A stretch of 64,000 bases of DNA, taken from NCBI GenBank assembly GCA_963677475.2, contig CAXXQD010000021.1:620001-684000 (forward strand), in the 5' to 3' direction. Both the position numbers and the translations under genes were made by a program. Source of the stretch: JABMQB01 sp963677475 (GTDB lineage Bacteria; Bacteroidota; Bacteroidia; Bacteroidales; Prolixibacteraceae). The notes beneath the pieces were generated by a model. The model did no database searches and had not been told where the DNA came from. It saw only the letters and a program-made list of their open reading frames with translations. Position 1 is the first letter of the stretch; each line of letters starts with the position of its first letter. Below, in pieces: positions 42,678 to 51,189 of this stretch.

Positions 42678-42782
42678 TTTTTGTGTAAAAAACTAAATTT
42701 GGCAAGTTTGGTTGCTGTATTTAGCTAAATTGGCAAGTTTTGAGATGGAGAATATATACTGAGCTATCATAGAGTAACAACC

Positions 42783-43616
42783 TTACAGCTCGGAAAACTT
42801 ATATTTTTGATTAATTCCAAACCCTTTTTCCCCTAATTGAACAGTGGTGCATTCGGTATAAAAATCGTGCTCAAAAAACAGAACAAAATCCCTTTCAACA
42901 GCTTCCTTCAAAAAAACCTCTTTTTCTTCTAGGCTTGTAACCGGGTACAGGTCATACGCTGCCAACCAAACCAGCGGTATGTTCGCGGCAGTTGGAATTA
43001 AATCCGACATATAAACGATGGTTTTGCCTTTGTAGTTAATAAAAGGGATCATCATTCCGGGTGTGTGCCCATCATAAAACCGAATGGTGATATCTGGGAA
43101 AAGCTGCCCTTCGTTTTCTACCAAATTTAGTTTGCCAGAGTTAAACAGGAATTCTAAAATTTCATGGTGATATGCAGCCCTTTCCCTTACATTCGAAATT
43201 TTGGAATGTTCCCACTGCGTTTTACTACACCAATATTTTGCATTCGGGAAAGCCAATTCCAGTCCTTTGTTTGTTTTTTTTACAGCTCCATTACAATGAT
43301 CCCAATGCAGGTGGGTGAAAAACACATCGCTTATTTCATCTGCTAGATAACCTGCATCTTTCAATGATTTTTCTAAAATATGACCGCCCTCTAAGCCGTT
43401 GTTTTTAGTATATTTCTCAGAATAATGGTTCCCAACCCCGGTTTCAATAAGGATTTTTTGTTTCCCCAGATCAACCAATAAACACCGCAGGGTTAATTGA
43501 ACAAAATTGGATTTATCTGAAGGCATTGTTTTACTCCAAAGAACTTTTGGGATAACACTAAAGAGAGCTCCTCCGTCGCATTTAAAATTGCCTGCAGAAA
43601 TAGGAATAAGTCTCAT
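42783..43616 (-). CDS. MBL-fold metallo-hydrolase
   Basis: 277 residues from the ATG at 43614-43616; the longer frame to 43664 needs TTG. The metallo-beta-lactamase motif FFTHLHWDHCNG (HxHxDH) lies near residue 95. Further ligands are expected at DGHTPGM near 177 and a late His (FFEHDF near 256), and a conserved Asp is seen in VYMSDLIPT. It resembles the quorum-quenching-lactonase/N-acyl-phosphatidylethanolamine-PLD-like branch only at the fold level, so the substrate is unknown. It is divergent from the Mur ligase gene and apparently monocistronic. Confidence 0.85.
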   Translation of the reverse strand: MRLIPISAGNFKCDGGALFSVIPKVLWSKTMPSDKSNFVQLTLRCLLVDLGKQKILIETGVGNHYSEKYTKNNGLEGGHILEKSLKDAGYLADEISDVFFTHLHWDHCNGAVKKTNKGLELAFPNAKYWCSKTQWEHSKISNVRERAAYHHEILEFLFNSGKLNLVENEGQLFPDITIRFYDGHTPGMMIPFINYKGKTIVYMSDLIPTAANIPLVWLAAYDLYPVTSLEEKEVFLKEAVERDFVLFFEHDFYTECTTVQLGEKGFGINQKYKFSEL

Positions 43617-43725
43617 AAACCAAATTTTATCGATCCAAAAGTAAAGAATTATATTGAACAACAATTTTTGGGATTAAAGGATTAATACCATACAAACTAT
43701 TATCTTTAATTTTTTTCTGAAAATT

Positions 43726-45084
43726 ATGAAAATGCGCATTCATTTTATTGCGATAGGTGGCAGTGCCATGCATAATCTGGCTATCGCACTCCATAAAAAA
43801 GGTTATCAAATAAGCGGATCGGACGATGAAATATTTGAACCATCGAAAAGCAGGTTGGTTGCCTATGGTTTATTGCCCTCAAAAATTGGCTGGGATGTGG
43901 CAAATATTTCAAACGACCTCGACGCTGTTATTCTGGGAATGCATGCCCGTGCTGATAATCCGGAACTGTTAAAAGCACAGCAAATAGGGGTGAAAGTATA
44001 TTCATACCCCGAATATTTGTACGAGCAGACTAAAAATAAAACCCGGGTAGTTATTGGTGGGAGCCATGGTAAAACCACCATTACTTCTATGGTAATGCAT
44101 GTGTTAAAACAAAACAATATTGCCTTTGATTATATGGTTGGCGCCAATTTGGAGGGGTTTGAAACCATGGTTGGTTTAAGCAACGAAACCGAAATTGCAG
44201 TATTTGAAGGCGATGAATATTTGTCTTCACCAATCGACAGGCGTCCGAAATTTCACCTTTACAAGCCGCACATTGCTTTATTGACCGGAATTGCCTGGGA
44301 CCATATCAATGTTTTTCCAACTTTTGAAAACTACGTGCAGCAGTTTGATGAATTTGTGGGTATGGTTATGTCTGGCGGTTTTCTTACCTATTTTGAAGAA
44401 GATGCTGAAATACAAAAGATTGTTTCGCGCCACGTTAATTTAAATTCAAAAGCTTATTGTACCCATCCGTCGAAAGTTATCGAGGGGAAAGCATTTCTAA
44501 AGTCCGAGGGGAAAGATTATCCTCTGCAGGTTTTTGGCGATCATAATTTGCAAAATATATCGGGAGCCAAAGAAGTTTGCAAACAAATTGGCATTTCCGA
44601 GGAACAGTTTTACACGGCAATCACAAGTTTTAAAGGTGCCGGACGACGTTTACAAGAGTTGTCGAAAAATGAAGAATGTGTTGTTTATCAGGATTTTGCC
44701 CATTCCCCTTCAAAACTGAAAGCAACGGTTTCTGCCGTAAAAAAGCAGTTTCCCGAACGGCGGTTGGTTGCTTGTATGGAACTTCATACTTTTAGCTCGC
44801 TGAAAAAAGAGTTTCTTCCGTTATACAAAAATACGATGAACGAAGCAGATGTTGCTTATGTGTATTATAACCCGCATACTGTTGCCCACAAAAACCTGGA
44901 GCCGATTTCAAAAGAGTTGGTTTACGAAGCCTTTGGTAAAAGCAGCCTGATTGTAAGCACAGATTCAGATCTATTGTTTTCGGAACTTTTAAAAATGAAT
45001 TGGAAAAACACAAACCTCCTGCTTATGAGTTCCGGTAATTTCGATGGAAAAGATTTAAAAGAAATAGCAAGAAAAATTATTTAA
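43726..45084 (+). CDS. mpl: Mur ligase of the Mpl type (murein peptide ligase)
   Basis: 452 residues, the usual length of Mpl. The N-terminal Rossmann domain starts IHFIAIGGSAMHNLAIALHKKGY. The ATP P-loop is GGSHGKTTITSM near residue 111, and the middle domain has FEGDEYLSSPIDRRPKF near 166 and LTGIAWDHINVFPTF near 189. The family recycles cell-wall tripeptide by joining it to UDP-MurNAc. MurC shares much of this sequence, but the IAIGGSAMHNLA start and the SSPIDRRPKF loop match Mpl better. The membrane dipeptidase gene follows after 14 bp, which fits peptide turnover. Confidence 0.85.
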   Translation: MKMRIHFIAIGGSAMHNLAIALHKKGYQISGSDDEIFEPSKSRLVAYGLLPSKIGWDVANISNDLDAVILGMHARADNPELLKAQQIGVKVYSYPEYLYEQTKNKTRVVIGGSHGKTTITSMVMHVLKQNNIAFDYMVGANLEGFETMVGLSNETEIAVFEGDEYLSSPIDRRPKFHLYKPHIALLTGIAWDHINVFPTFENYVQQFDEFVGMVMSGGFLTYFEEDAEIQKIVSRHVNLNSKAYCTHPSKVIEGKAFLKSEGKDYPLQVFGDHNLQNISGAKEVCKQIGISEEQFYTAITSFKGAGRRLQELSKNEECVVYQDFAHSPSKLKATVSAVKKQFPERRLVACMELHTFSSLKKEFLPLYKNTMNEADVAYVYYNPHTVAHKNLEPISKELVYEAFGKSSLIVSTDSDLLFSELLKMNWKNTNLLLMSSGNFDGKDLKEIARKII

Positions 45085-45098
45085 ACAGATTTAAAACA

Positions 45099-46325
45099 AT
45101 GCAGTTAAAATTATATGTGAGTATTGCAGCCTTCATCGTATTCTTTGGATGTAAAAATGCAACACAGGTTTCGGAAGAAAAAGTTAAAGAAATTCATGAA
45201 AAAGCATTGACGGTTGATACACACTGCGATACCCCGATGAATTTATTGTATTCGGGATTTGACATAGGAGTAAGAAATGAAGCACCTAAAAACCGGGTCG
45301 ATTTTCCGAGAATGAAAGAAGGAGGTTTGGACGCCATCTTTTTTGCTGCATTTACAGGGCAAAAACCAAGAACACCCGAAAATACCCAAATAGCTTATGA
45401 GCGTGCGCATTTAATGATCGATTCAACATATTCTGTTTGTAAAAAATACAGCAACATGGCTGAAGTAGCGGTAACTGCCAACGATGCATCACGGATCGAA
45501 AAAGAAGGAAAACGTGCCATTTATATCGGCATGGAAAATGGCTTTCCGATTGGGACAGATTTAGCCCGGGTGAAGGAATTTTACGACAGGGGTGTTCGGT
45601 ATATTACGCTTTGCCATTCGTTTAACAACGATATTTGTGATTCATCAACCGACGGCAAAGGACCAGAACACAATGGATTAAGTGAATTCGGCAAACAGGT
45701 GGTAAATGAGATGAACCAGTTGGGAATGATGATCGATGTTTCGCATATTTCCGACAAGTCGTTTTTCGATGTGGTTAGCCTCAGCAAAGCACCCGTAATT
45801 GCATCGCATTCCAGTGTTCGTGAAATAGCTCATCATAATCGAAATATGACCGACGAAATGATTAAAAAGCTTGCTGAGAACAAAGGGGTTATCCAAATTT
45901 GCTTGCTTGATCAATATGTAAAAGATCCGGACACAACTGCAATAAGTTTTCAACTTATGGAAGAAATCCGTGAAAAATACTATTCAAAATGGGAAGAGCT
46001 TTCGGAAGAAGAAAAAAACGCAGTCCGAAAAAAACGGGATGAGATTTATGAAAAATATCCCAGAAAAATACCCACAATTGCAGATTATGTTGATCATATC
46101 GATCATGTTAAAAACCTGGTTGGAATTGATTATGTGGGAATAGGAAGCGATTTTGACGGTGGTGGGGGATTGGAAGACTGCGTTGATGTGAGCCAGTTCC
46201 CGAACATCACCCGGGAAATGCTTAAAAGAGGCTATACAGAAAAAGAAATCGAAAAAGTGTGGGGAGGCAATTTTTTTAGGGTGTTTAAAGAGGTTGAGGA
46301 ATTAAGTAGCAAAATAAAAATGTGA
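45099..46325 (+). CDS. Membrane dipeptidase (M19, renal dipeptidase family) lipoprotein
   Basis: 408 residues. The lipoprotein signal ends in IVFFGC (Cys 19). M19 zinc ligands are visible: VDTHCDTPMNL near residue 40 (HxD), the bridging Glu in YIGMENGFPIG near 144, IDVSHISDKSFFDV near 214 and IASHSSVRE near 234. GIGSDFDGG near 350 supplies the last acidic residue. It cleaves dipeptides, including some with a D-residue. It follows the Mpl-like gene by 14 bp in the same direction. The lipid anchor and neighbour point to an envelope peptide role. Confidence 0.93.
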   Translation: MQLKLYVSIAAFIVFFGCKNATQVSEEKVKEIHEKALTVDTHCDTPMNLLYSGFDIGVRNEAPKNRVDFPRMKEGGLDAIFFAAFTGQKPRTPENTQIAYERAHLMIDSTYSVCKKYSNMAEVAVTANDASRIEKEGKRAIYIGMENGFPIGTDLARVKEFYDRGVRYITLCHSFNNDICDSSTDGKGPEHNGLSEFGKQVVNEMNQLGMMIDVSHISDKSFFDVVSLSKAPVIASHSSVREIAHHNRNMTDEMIKKLAENKGVIQICLLDQYVKDPDTTAISFQLMEEIREKYYSKWEELSEEEKNAVRKKRDEIYEKYPRKIPTIADYVDHIDHVKNLVGIDYVGIGSDFDGGGGLEDCVDVSQFPNITREMLKRGYTEKEIEKVWGGNFFRVFKEVEELSSKIKM

Positions 46326-46335
46326 TTCGTCCCCT

Positions 46336-46346
46336 TTGTTATAGGG
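46336..46346. repeat. Target site duplication, left copy
   Basis: TTGTTATAGGG, identical to 47915-47925, directly bordering the left end of the insertion sequence. Confidence 0.92.
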
Positions 46347-47914
46347 CTACCCTTTATACACAAATATTCGTTCTTTCAAATATTGTTGAGTTAACAAATG
46401 GCTGTTGATAATTAGCTATTTAATTTATTGATATACAGACATTTAAGTTAGAATATCCGATTATTTTTCATTATCTTAAATGCATGATAATCAACAAGTT
46501 TAACGGTTTTTTCAGTGGGTCTTTACCTGATTTACGTATTGAAAAGAGAGCAGAAAAAGTAATGAATGATATGTTTACCTTTGGGAAAGTAGTAGTAAAT
46601 AAATTCTGTGCGAGTTCTACAGAAAAAATAGGGGCATATCGTATGTTTGGGAACAATAGTTTTGATTTTAACAACCTGGCACAAGGAGTTATAAAATCCT
46701 GTCAGGATAATCAAGGAGCAGGGCATCTACTTTGTATACAAGATACTACAGAATTTAACTTCACCCACCATATCAACAGGATAGGTAAAACAGATAAAGG
46801 TATTGGTCCAGTTACAAAAAATGAGAATGCTGGTTTCTTTTGCCACCCAGTATTGGTGGTAGATGCTGAGGATAAAATACCCACAGGCATCACCTATATA
46901 AAGTTATGGAATCGGTCCTGGGACAAACAGGATAAATACGAACGGGGTTACAAAAGCCAGGAAATCAGCCAAAAAGAATCATACCGTTGGGCCGAAAGTG
47001 CCCAGGCGGCTAAAGAAGTATTATCAGAAACCCCAATGTTGACCATTATTGGCGATAGGGAATCGGATATTTACGAGGAACTGGCAACTGTCCCAGATGA
47101 ACGGACCCACTTGTTAATACGTTCAAGCATAAACAGGAGGTTGGCAGGTGACAGGAAAAAGCTATTCGAAAAGCTAGAAGAACAAGGGCAAAAGGACATT
47201 TATGAGTTACAAATAAAAGGGAATAAAAAACGTAAAAACAGGGTCGCCCAGATGGCATTAAAATATGTCAAGGTCAAAATAAAAAAGCCGCAAAAGGCAC
47301 ACATGGAAAACTATCCCGACTTTGTTGAAGTTTGGGCAATAGAAGCCAGGGAATTGCAAAAAACTACCCCGGCAGGGGAAGCACCAGTGCTTTGGAGGTT
47401 ATTGACATCCCACTCAATTACAACGGTCGAAGATGCCATGAAGTGTTTAGAATGGTACAGTAACAGGTGGTTTATTGAAGAACTTTTTCGGGTCATGAAA
47501 AGCAAAGGGCTTGAACTGGAAGCGTCACAGCTTGAAACTGGGGCAGCATTGAAGAAACAAGTAGTTATGGCACTTCAAATTGCCTTAACCGTAATGATGC
47601 TTAAATTATCACTCAACAAAAAACAACAAGTAAAAGCTGAAATAACTTTTTCAGCAGAACAAATAGAGTTTATTAAATTATTAATGACGGAAATAGAAGG
47701 AAAAACAAAGAAGCAACAAAACCCATATCCTAAAAGGACTCTGGCATGGTGTGCTTGGGCAATAGCAAGGTTGAGCGGCTGGAGTGGTTATAAATCACAC
47801 GGCCCTCCTGGATATATATCTATTAAAAATGGACTTGATATCTTCCATAATAAGTTTGAAGGTTATCAAGTTGCTTTAAACTTTTTAAATTTAAAAGTTG
47901 TGTATAAAGGGTAG
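46347..47914 (+). mobile_element. Complete IS4-family insertion sequence (Tn5/IS50-like), 1568 bp
   Basis: Both ends carry the 17-bp terminal inverted repeat CTACCCTTTATACACAA (46347-46363 and its complement at 47898-47914). An exact 11-bp duplication, TTGTTATAGGG, borders both ends (46336-46346 and 47915-47925). One intact transposase fills the element, with no passenger gene. The element lies in an A/G-rich intergenic repeat downstream of the dipeptidase gene. The intact frame and perfect target duplication suggest a recent insertion. Confidence 0.94.
46484..47914 (+). CDS. IS4-family transposase (Tn5-like)
   Basis: 476 residues. The N-terminal DNA-binding part (LRIEKRAEKVMNDMFTFG, residues 17-34, and GAYRMFGNNSFDFNNL) matches Tn5-type transposases. 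The DDE triad is visible: Asp in CIQDTTEFNF near 86, Asp in IIGDRESDIYEEL near 189 and Glu in WYSNRWFIEELFRVMKSKG near 332, which also fits the IS4 YREK signature (Y, R, E, K spaced 2, 3 and 6). The last codons and TAG stop lie inside the right terminal repeat, the TAG being the last three bases of the element. No frameshift or internal stop, so it is probably active. Confidence 0.95.
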   Translation: MIINKFNGFFSGSLPDLRIEKRAEKVMNDMFTFGKVVVNKFCASSTEKIGAYRMFGNNSFDFNNLAQGVIKSCQDNQGAGHLLCIQDTTEFNFTHHINRIGKTDKGIGPVTKNENAGFFCHPVLVVDAEDKIPTGITYIKLWNRSWDKQDKYERGYKSQEISQKESYRWAESAQAAKEVLSETPMLTIIGDRESDIYEELATVPDERTHLLIRSSINRRLAGDRKKLFEKLEEQGQKDIYELQIKGNKKRKNRVAQMALKYVKVKIKKPQKAHMENYPDFVEVWAIEARELQKTTPAGEAPVLWRLLTSHSITTVEDAMKCLEWYSNRWFIEELFRVMKSKGLELEASQLETGAALKKQVVMALQIALTVMMLKLSLNKKQQVKAEITFSAEQIEFIKLLMTEIEGKTKKQQNPYPKRTLAWCAWAIARLSGWSGYKSHGPPGYISIKNGLDIFHNKFEGYQVALNFLNLKVVYKG

Positions 47915-47925
47915 TTGTTATAGGG
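47915..47925. repeat. Target site duplication, right copy
   Basis: TTGTTATAGGG, identical to the left copy at 46336-46346. Confidence 0.92.
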
Positions 47926-48088
47926 AGGGGGGTTTTTATCAAACATTCTAGTACCCATTAAAATTACTCATTTCTCCAGATGACTTCCTGATTTCCCCCT
48001 TTGTTAAAGGGGGATTTAGGGGGATTCTTATCAAACAAGCTAATACCCATTAAAGCTACTCATCTCATCAGATGATTTCCTGATTTTT
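47926..48088. repeat. Tandem duplication of the nitroreductase tail plus a palindromic repeat
   Basis: Copy 1 (47926-47995, continuing leftward past the IS to 46331-46346) and copy 2 (47996-48088) align along their length. Each holds CCCCTTTGTTA-type sequence, a G-rich run, TTATCAAACA, and the reverse of a nitroreductase C-terminus. Copy 2 is the real 3' end of the gene (stop at 48040-48042). Copy 1 still reads EIRKSSGEMSNFNGY and a stop (47948-47950), against KIRKSSDEMSSFNGY in the gene. The CCCCCTTTGTTAAAGGGGG palindrome is at 47996-48014. Confidence 0.7.
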
Positions 48089-48585
48089 CCCCTTTGTTTA
48101 TAACCTTCAGGTTCATAGCCTAAAGTAATGACAAGTCCTATTCTTTTTTTGGATGGGATTTTTAATAGTTGTTTGATTTTATTCTCATCGAACCAGCCAA
48201 TCATGCACGTTCCCAAACCAAGCTCAGCAGCTTGAAGGCAAAACTGGCTTGCAGCTATTCCAATATCAATTAATGGGAATTCCCGGTTTTTAAGGCTTCC
48301 CCCAATTTGAGCGATTAATTTTGCTTTTTCAAGTACAAATACTGCTACAACCGGCGCTTCCACTGCAAATTTGTTAAAAGCAATTGTTTTTGAAAATGTG
48401 GCTTTTGCCACCTGGTCTTTTAATTCGGGGTCATCCACAAGGATCAATTTCCAGGGTTGCGAGTTGCATGCCGACGGGGCAATCCTTACCGATTCGATTA
48501 ACAGTTCCAGTTTTTCTTTTGCAACCGCTTTATTCTGATACCTTCGTACACTTTGTCGTTTTGCCAATAATTCCTGAAAGCCCAT
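48040..48585 (-). CDS. Nitroreductase family protein
   Basis: 181 residues. An FMN-dependent nitroreductase fold: RQSVRRYQNKAV near residue 10 (FMN phosphate contacts), APSACNSQPWKLILVD near 37 and GIAASQFCLQAAELGLGTCMIGWF near 110. The CEP-like end VITLGYEPEG lies near 152. Substrates in this family range from quinones and nitro compounds to thiols and cannot be read from the sequence. The C-terminal end is duplicated beyond the stop (47926-47995) next to the insertion sequence. Confidence 0.9.
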   Translation of the reverse strand: MGFQELLAKRQSVRRYQNKAVAKEKLELLIESVRIAPSACNSQPWKLILVDDPELKDQVAKATFSKTIAFNKFAVEAPVVAVFVLEKAKLIAQIGGSLKNREFPLIDIGIAASQFCLQAAELGLGTCMIGWFDENKIKQLLKIPSKKRIGLVITLGYEPEGYKQRGKIRKSSDEMSSFNGY

Positions 48586-48818
48586 ATCTGATTATTTTGT
48601 TGTAAAGATCAACTTTTTATGGATAATCTGAAATAACTTTCATTGTTAATTATTATTTCAAAATCCAATTAGTTATGGACAGTCAAAAAGCCCATATACT
48701 CTTATTATTTTTTGTCTATTTTTTTTATCATGTGCATTTTTCATTTAACAAGTACCAATCTAGGTCATAGTACTTTTATTTAAATTTTAATACCTTTAAA
48801 TCCGATTTCTCATGGGAA

Positions 48819-48847
48819 TTGGATTTGATTAGCTTAAACCATCTTTG
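48819..48847 (+). promoter_or_regulatory. Promoter of the DPP-IV-like peptidase gene
   Basis: TTG (48819-48821), 18 bp, CATCTTTG (48840-48847): one mismatch to TAnnTTTG, about 32 bp before the ATG. Nothing else was recognised in the 294-bp gap. Confidence 0.45.
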
Positions 48848-48879
48848 TGTTAAAATAATTTACCGTTAAAAACGCTATC

Positions 48880-51162
48880 ATGAAGACTAAAGGCCTTCTT
48901 TTGACTTTCATCATTTGTTTTTGTTTGGGATTAGGTTCAAGTGCTCAAAATATGCTTGAGCGTTATCAAAAGGCAGAACAGTTTTTACCCAAGAATATAT
49001 CGGAACTGGTTCGGAATATGCATATCAGTCCCAATTGGGTGAAAGACAGCGATGATTTTTGGTATAAAATAGAAACCGTTTCCGGCTATCAATACATGTA
49101 TTTTAATGCCGATCGGAAAACACTTGCTAAGGCATTTGATCATCGCAAAATGGCAGATGCCATTGAGGGGCTGATCAGGAAAAAACAAAATCCAGATTCG
49201 TTAAATCTGGATGATATAAAATTTGGGAAAGGTGGGAACCTGACTTTTAAGGTGGACAATAAAATCCTGAAAGTAAACCTTGCATTTTACGATATTTCTA
49301 TCATTGATAAAGAAGAAGAGTTGTTAAAAAACCAATCAAGATCTCCCGATGGGAAATGGATCGTATCCGTAAAAGCATACAATCTCTATTTAAAAAATGT
49401 TGAAAATGGGAATGAGATTGCGCTAACGACCAATGGAATTGAAAAATACGAATATGCGACCCCGGTATCGTGGTATAAGTTAAAAAACGAATCGGACGGA
49501 AAGGATGAATACGATCCGGTAATATCCATAAATTGGTCACCCGATTCCCGAAAATTTGTGTGTTTTCGCCTCGACAGGCGCGAGGTTGGGAATTTATTTT
49601 TGTACCAAAGTTTGCCCGATAGCGGGATGAAAGCAAAAGTATGGTCGTATGAGAGGGCCCTGCCCGGTGAAAATCCCATCAAAAAGGAATTTTACATTTT
49701 CGATGTGATTAGCAAAGAGAGCATAAAAATTGACATTCCTGCTTTTGCCGATTTTAACAGTAGCATCGATCCGCAATGGATAGGTGATAAAGGAAGGGAA
49801 TTATACCTTGCCCGTTTCGAAAGGGGATATAAAAAAATAGATGTGTTCCGGATAGATGCCCGGACTGGAAAAGCACAAACAATTTTTTCGGACGAAGCAT
49901 CAACCATGATTGAATATCAGAATATTAGCTGTAAATGGCTAAATGATGGCAGTAAATTTTTCTGGACCTCGGAAAGCGATGGATGGAACCATATTTATGC
50001 CATTGATGGCAAAACCGGGGCTGTAATAAAACAGCTGACCAAAGGAGAATTTGTTGTTCATTCTATTGAAAAAGTAGACGAAAAAAATGAGTCGATCTTT
50101 TTTATTGCTGGGGGAAAAGAAAAAAGAAAGGATCCGTATTACAGGCATCTTTATTCTATCGACTTTAATGGAAACCACTTCAAAACACTCACTTCTGAAA
50201 ATGCTGATCATTCGGTATCCTTATCTCCTCGGGGAAACTATTTTACCGATTCATATTCCACTATAGAAACAAAGCCTAAACATGTTTTAAGAAGTGCAAG
50301 CACCGGAAGGGAAATATCCGAATTGGCTATTTCCGATATCAGCAAGCTCATGTCGGCAGGCTATAAAATGCCTCAACCTTTTAAAGTGAAAGCCCGCGAT
50401 GGGAAAACGGATATATTTGGTGCGATTTTTTATCCTACACATTTTGATCCTGATAAAAATTATCCGGTAATTGATGCAACATATTCGGGACCACAAGCTG
50501 TTCGAACACCTAAAAGTTTTGATAGGGCATTTAGGTCGGCAGATGTATCGCTTGCCGAACTTGGGTTTATTGTGGTAACTATCGATGGCCTTGGAACAGC
50601 CAAACGCTCAAAAGAATTTCATGATTTCTCGTACGAAAACTTGGGCGATATTGGTGCTGAAGACCATATTTCAGGATTGAAACAATTAAGCAAGGACCAC
50701 CCGTATTTGGACTTGGAAAGGGTAGGAATTTACGGGCATTCTGCCGGAGGTTACGACGCGGCGCACGCCCTTTTAACACATCCCGAGTTTTATTCTGTTG
50801 CTGTTTCTTCAGCCGGAAACCACGACCACGGAATGGCGAAAGCCTGGTGGCCCGAGCAATATATGGGAATGCCAGGTAAACATTATCAGGAACAATCGAA
50901 CCTCACCCTGGCAAAAAACCTTAAGGGGAAATTATTATTGATGCATGGCGATATGGATAACAATGTAAACCCTGCTTCGAGTCAACGTTTTGCAGCAGAA
51001 CTAATCAAAGCAAATAAAGATTTTGAGTTGGTGCTAATCCCCAATAAAAACCATGGCATGTCAGATCATCCTTATTTTATACGCAAACGTTGGGATTGGT
51101 TTGTAACGCATTTGCTTGGTGAAACCCCACCGAAAGAATTCAATATCAGTTCATACAATTAG
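48880..51162 (+). CDS. Secreted S9 family dipeptidyl peptidase (DPP-IV type)
   Basis: 760 residues with a signal peptide (about 1-22). The N-terminal half is the DPP-IV eight-bladed propeller (WSPDSRKFVCFRLDRREVGNL near 210; SWYKL and FFWTSESDGWNHIY blades). The C-terminal alpha/beta-hydrolase has the catalytic Ser in GIYGHSAGGYDAAHAL near 621, Asp in MHGDMDNNVNPASS near 692 and His in NKNHGMSDHPYF near 726. DPP-IV enzymes remove Xaa-Pro dipeptides. The next gene encodes an Xaa-Pro aminopeptidase 27 bp later, so the pair would split proline peptides together. Confidence 0.93.
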   Translation: MKTKGLLLTFIICFCLGLGSSAQNMLERYQKAEQFLPKNISELVRNMHISPNWVKDSDDFWYKIETVSGYQYMYFNADRKTLAKAFDHRKMADAIEGLIRKKQNPDSLNLDDIKFGKGGNLTFKVDNKILKVNLAFYDISIIDKEEELLKNQSRSPDGKWIVSVKAYNLYLKNVENGNEIALTTNGIEKYEYATPVSWYKLKNESDGKDEYDPVISINWSPDSRKFVCFRLDRREVGNLFLYQSLPDSGMKAKVWSYERALPGENPIKKEFYIFDVISKESIKIDIPAFADFNSSIDPQWIGDKGRELYLARFERGYKKIDVFRIDARTGKAQTIFSDEASTMIEYQNISCKWLNDGSKFFWTSESDGWNHIYAIDGKTGAVIKQLTKGEFVVHSIEKVDEKNESIFFIAGGKEKRKDPYYRHLYSIDFNGNHFKTLTSENADHSVSLSPRGNYFTDSYSTIETKPKHVLRSASTGREISELAISDISKLMSAGYKMPQPFKVKARDGKTDIFGAIFYPTHFDPDKNYPVIDATYSGPQAVRTPKSFDRAFRSADVSLAELGFIVVTIDGLGTAKRSKEFHDFSYENLGDIGAEDHISGLKQLSKDHPYLDLERVGIYGHSAGGYDAAHALLTHPEFYSVAVSSAGNHDHGMAKAWWPEQYMGMPGKHYQEQSNLTLAKNLKGKLLLMHGDMDNNVNPASSQRFAAELIKANKDFELVLIPNKNHGMSDHPYFIRKRWDWFVTHLLGETPPKEFNISSYN

Positions 51163-51189
51163 GCATCTTAAATTTTCAAAAACATAAAT

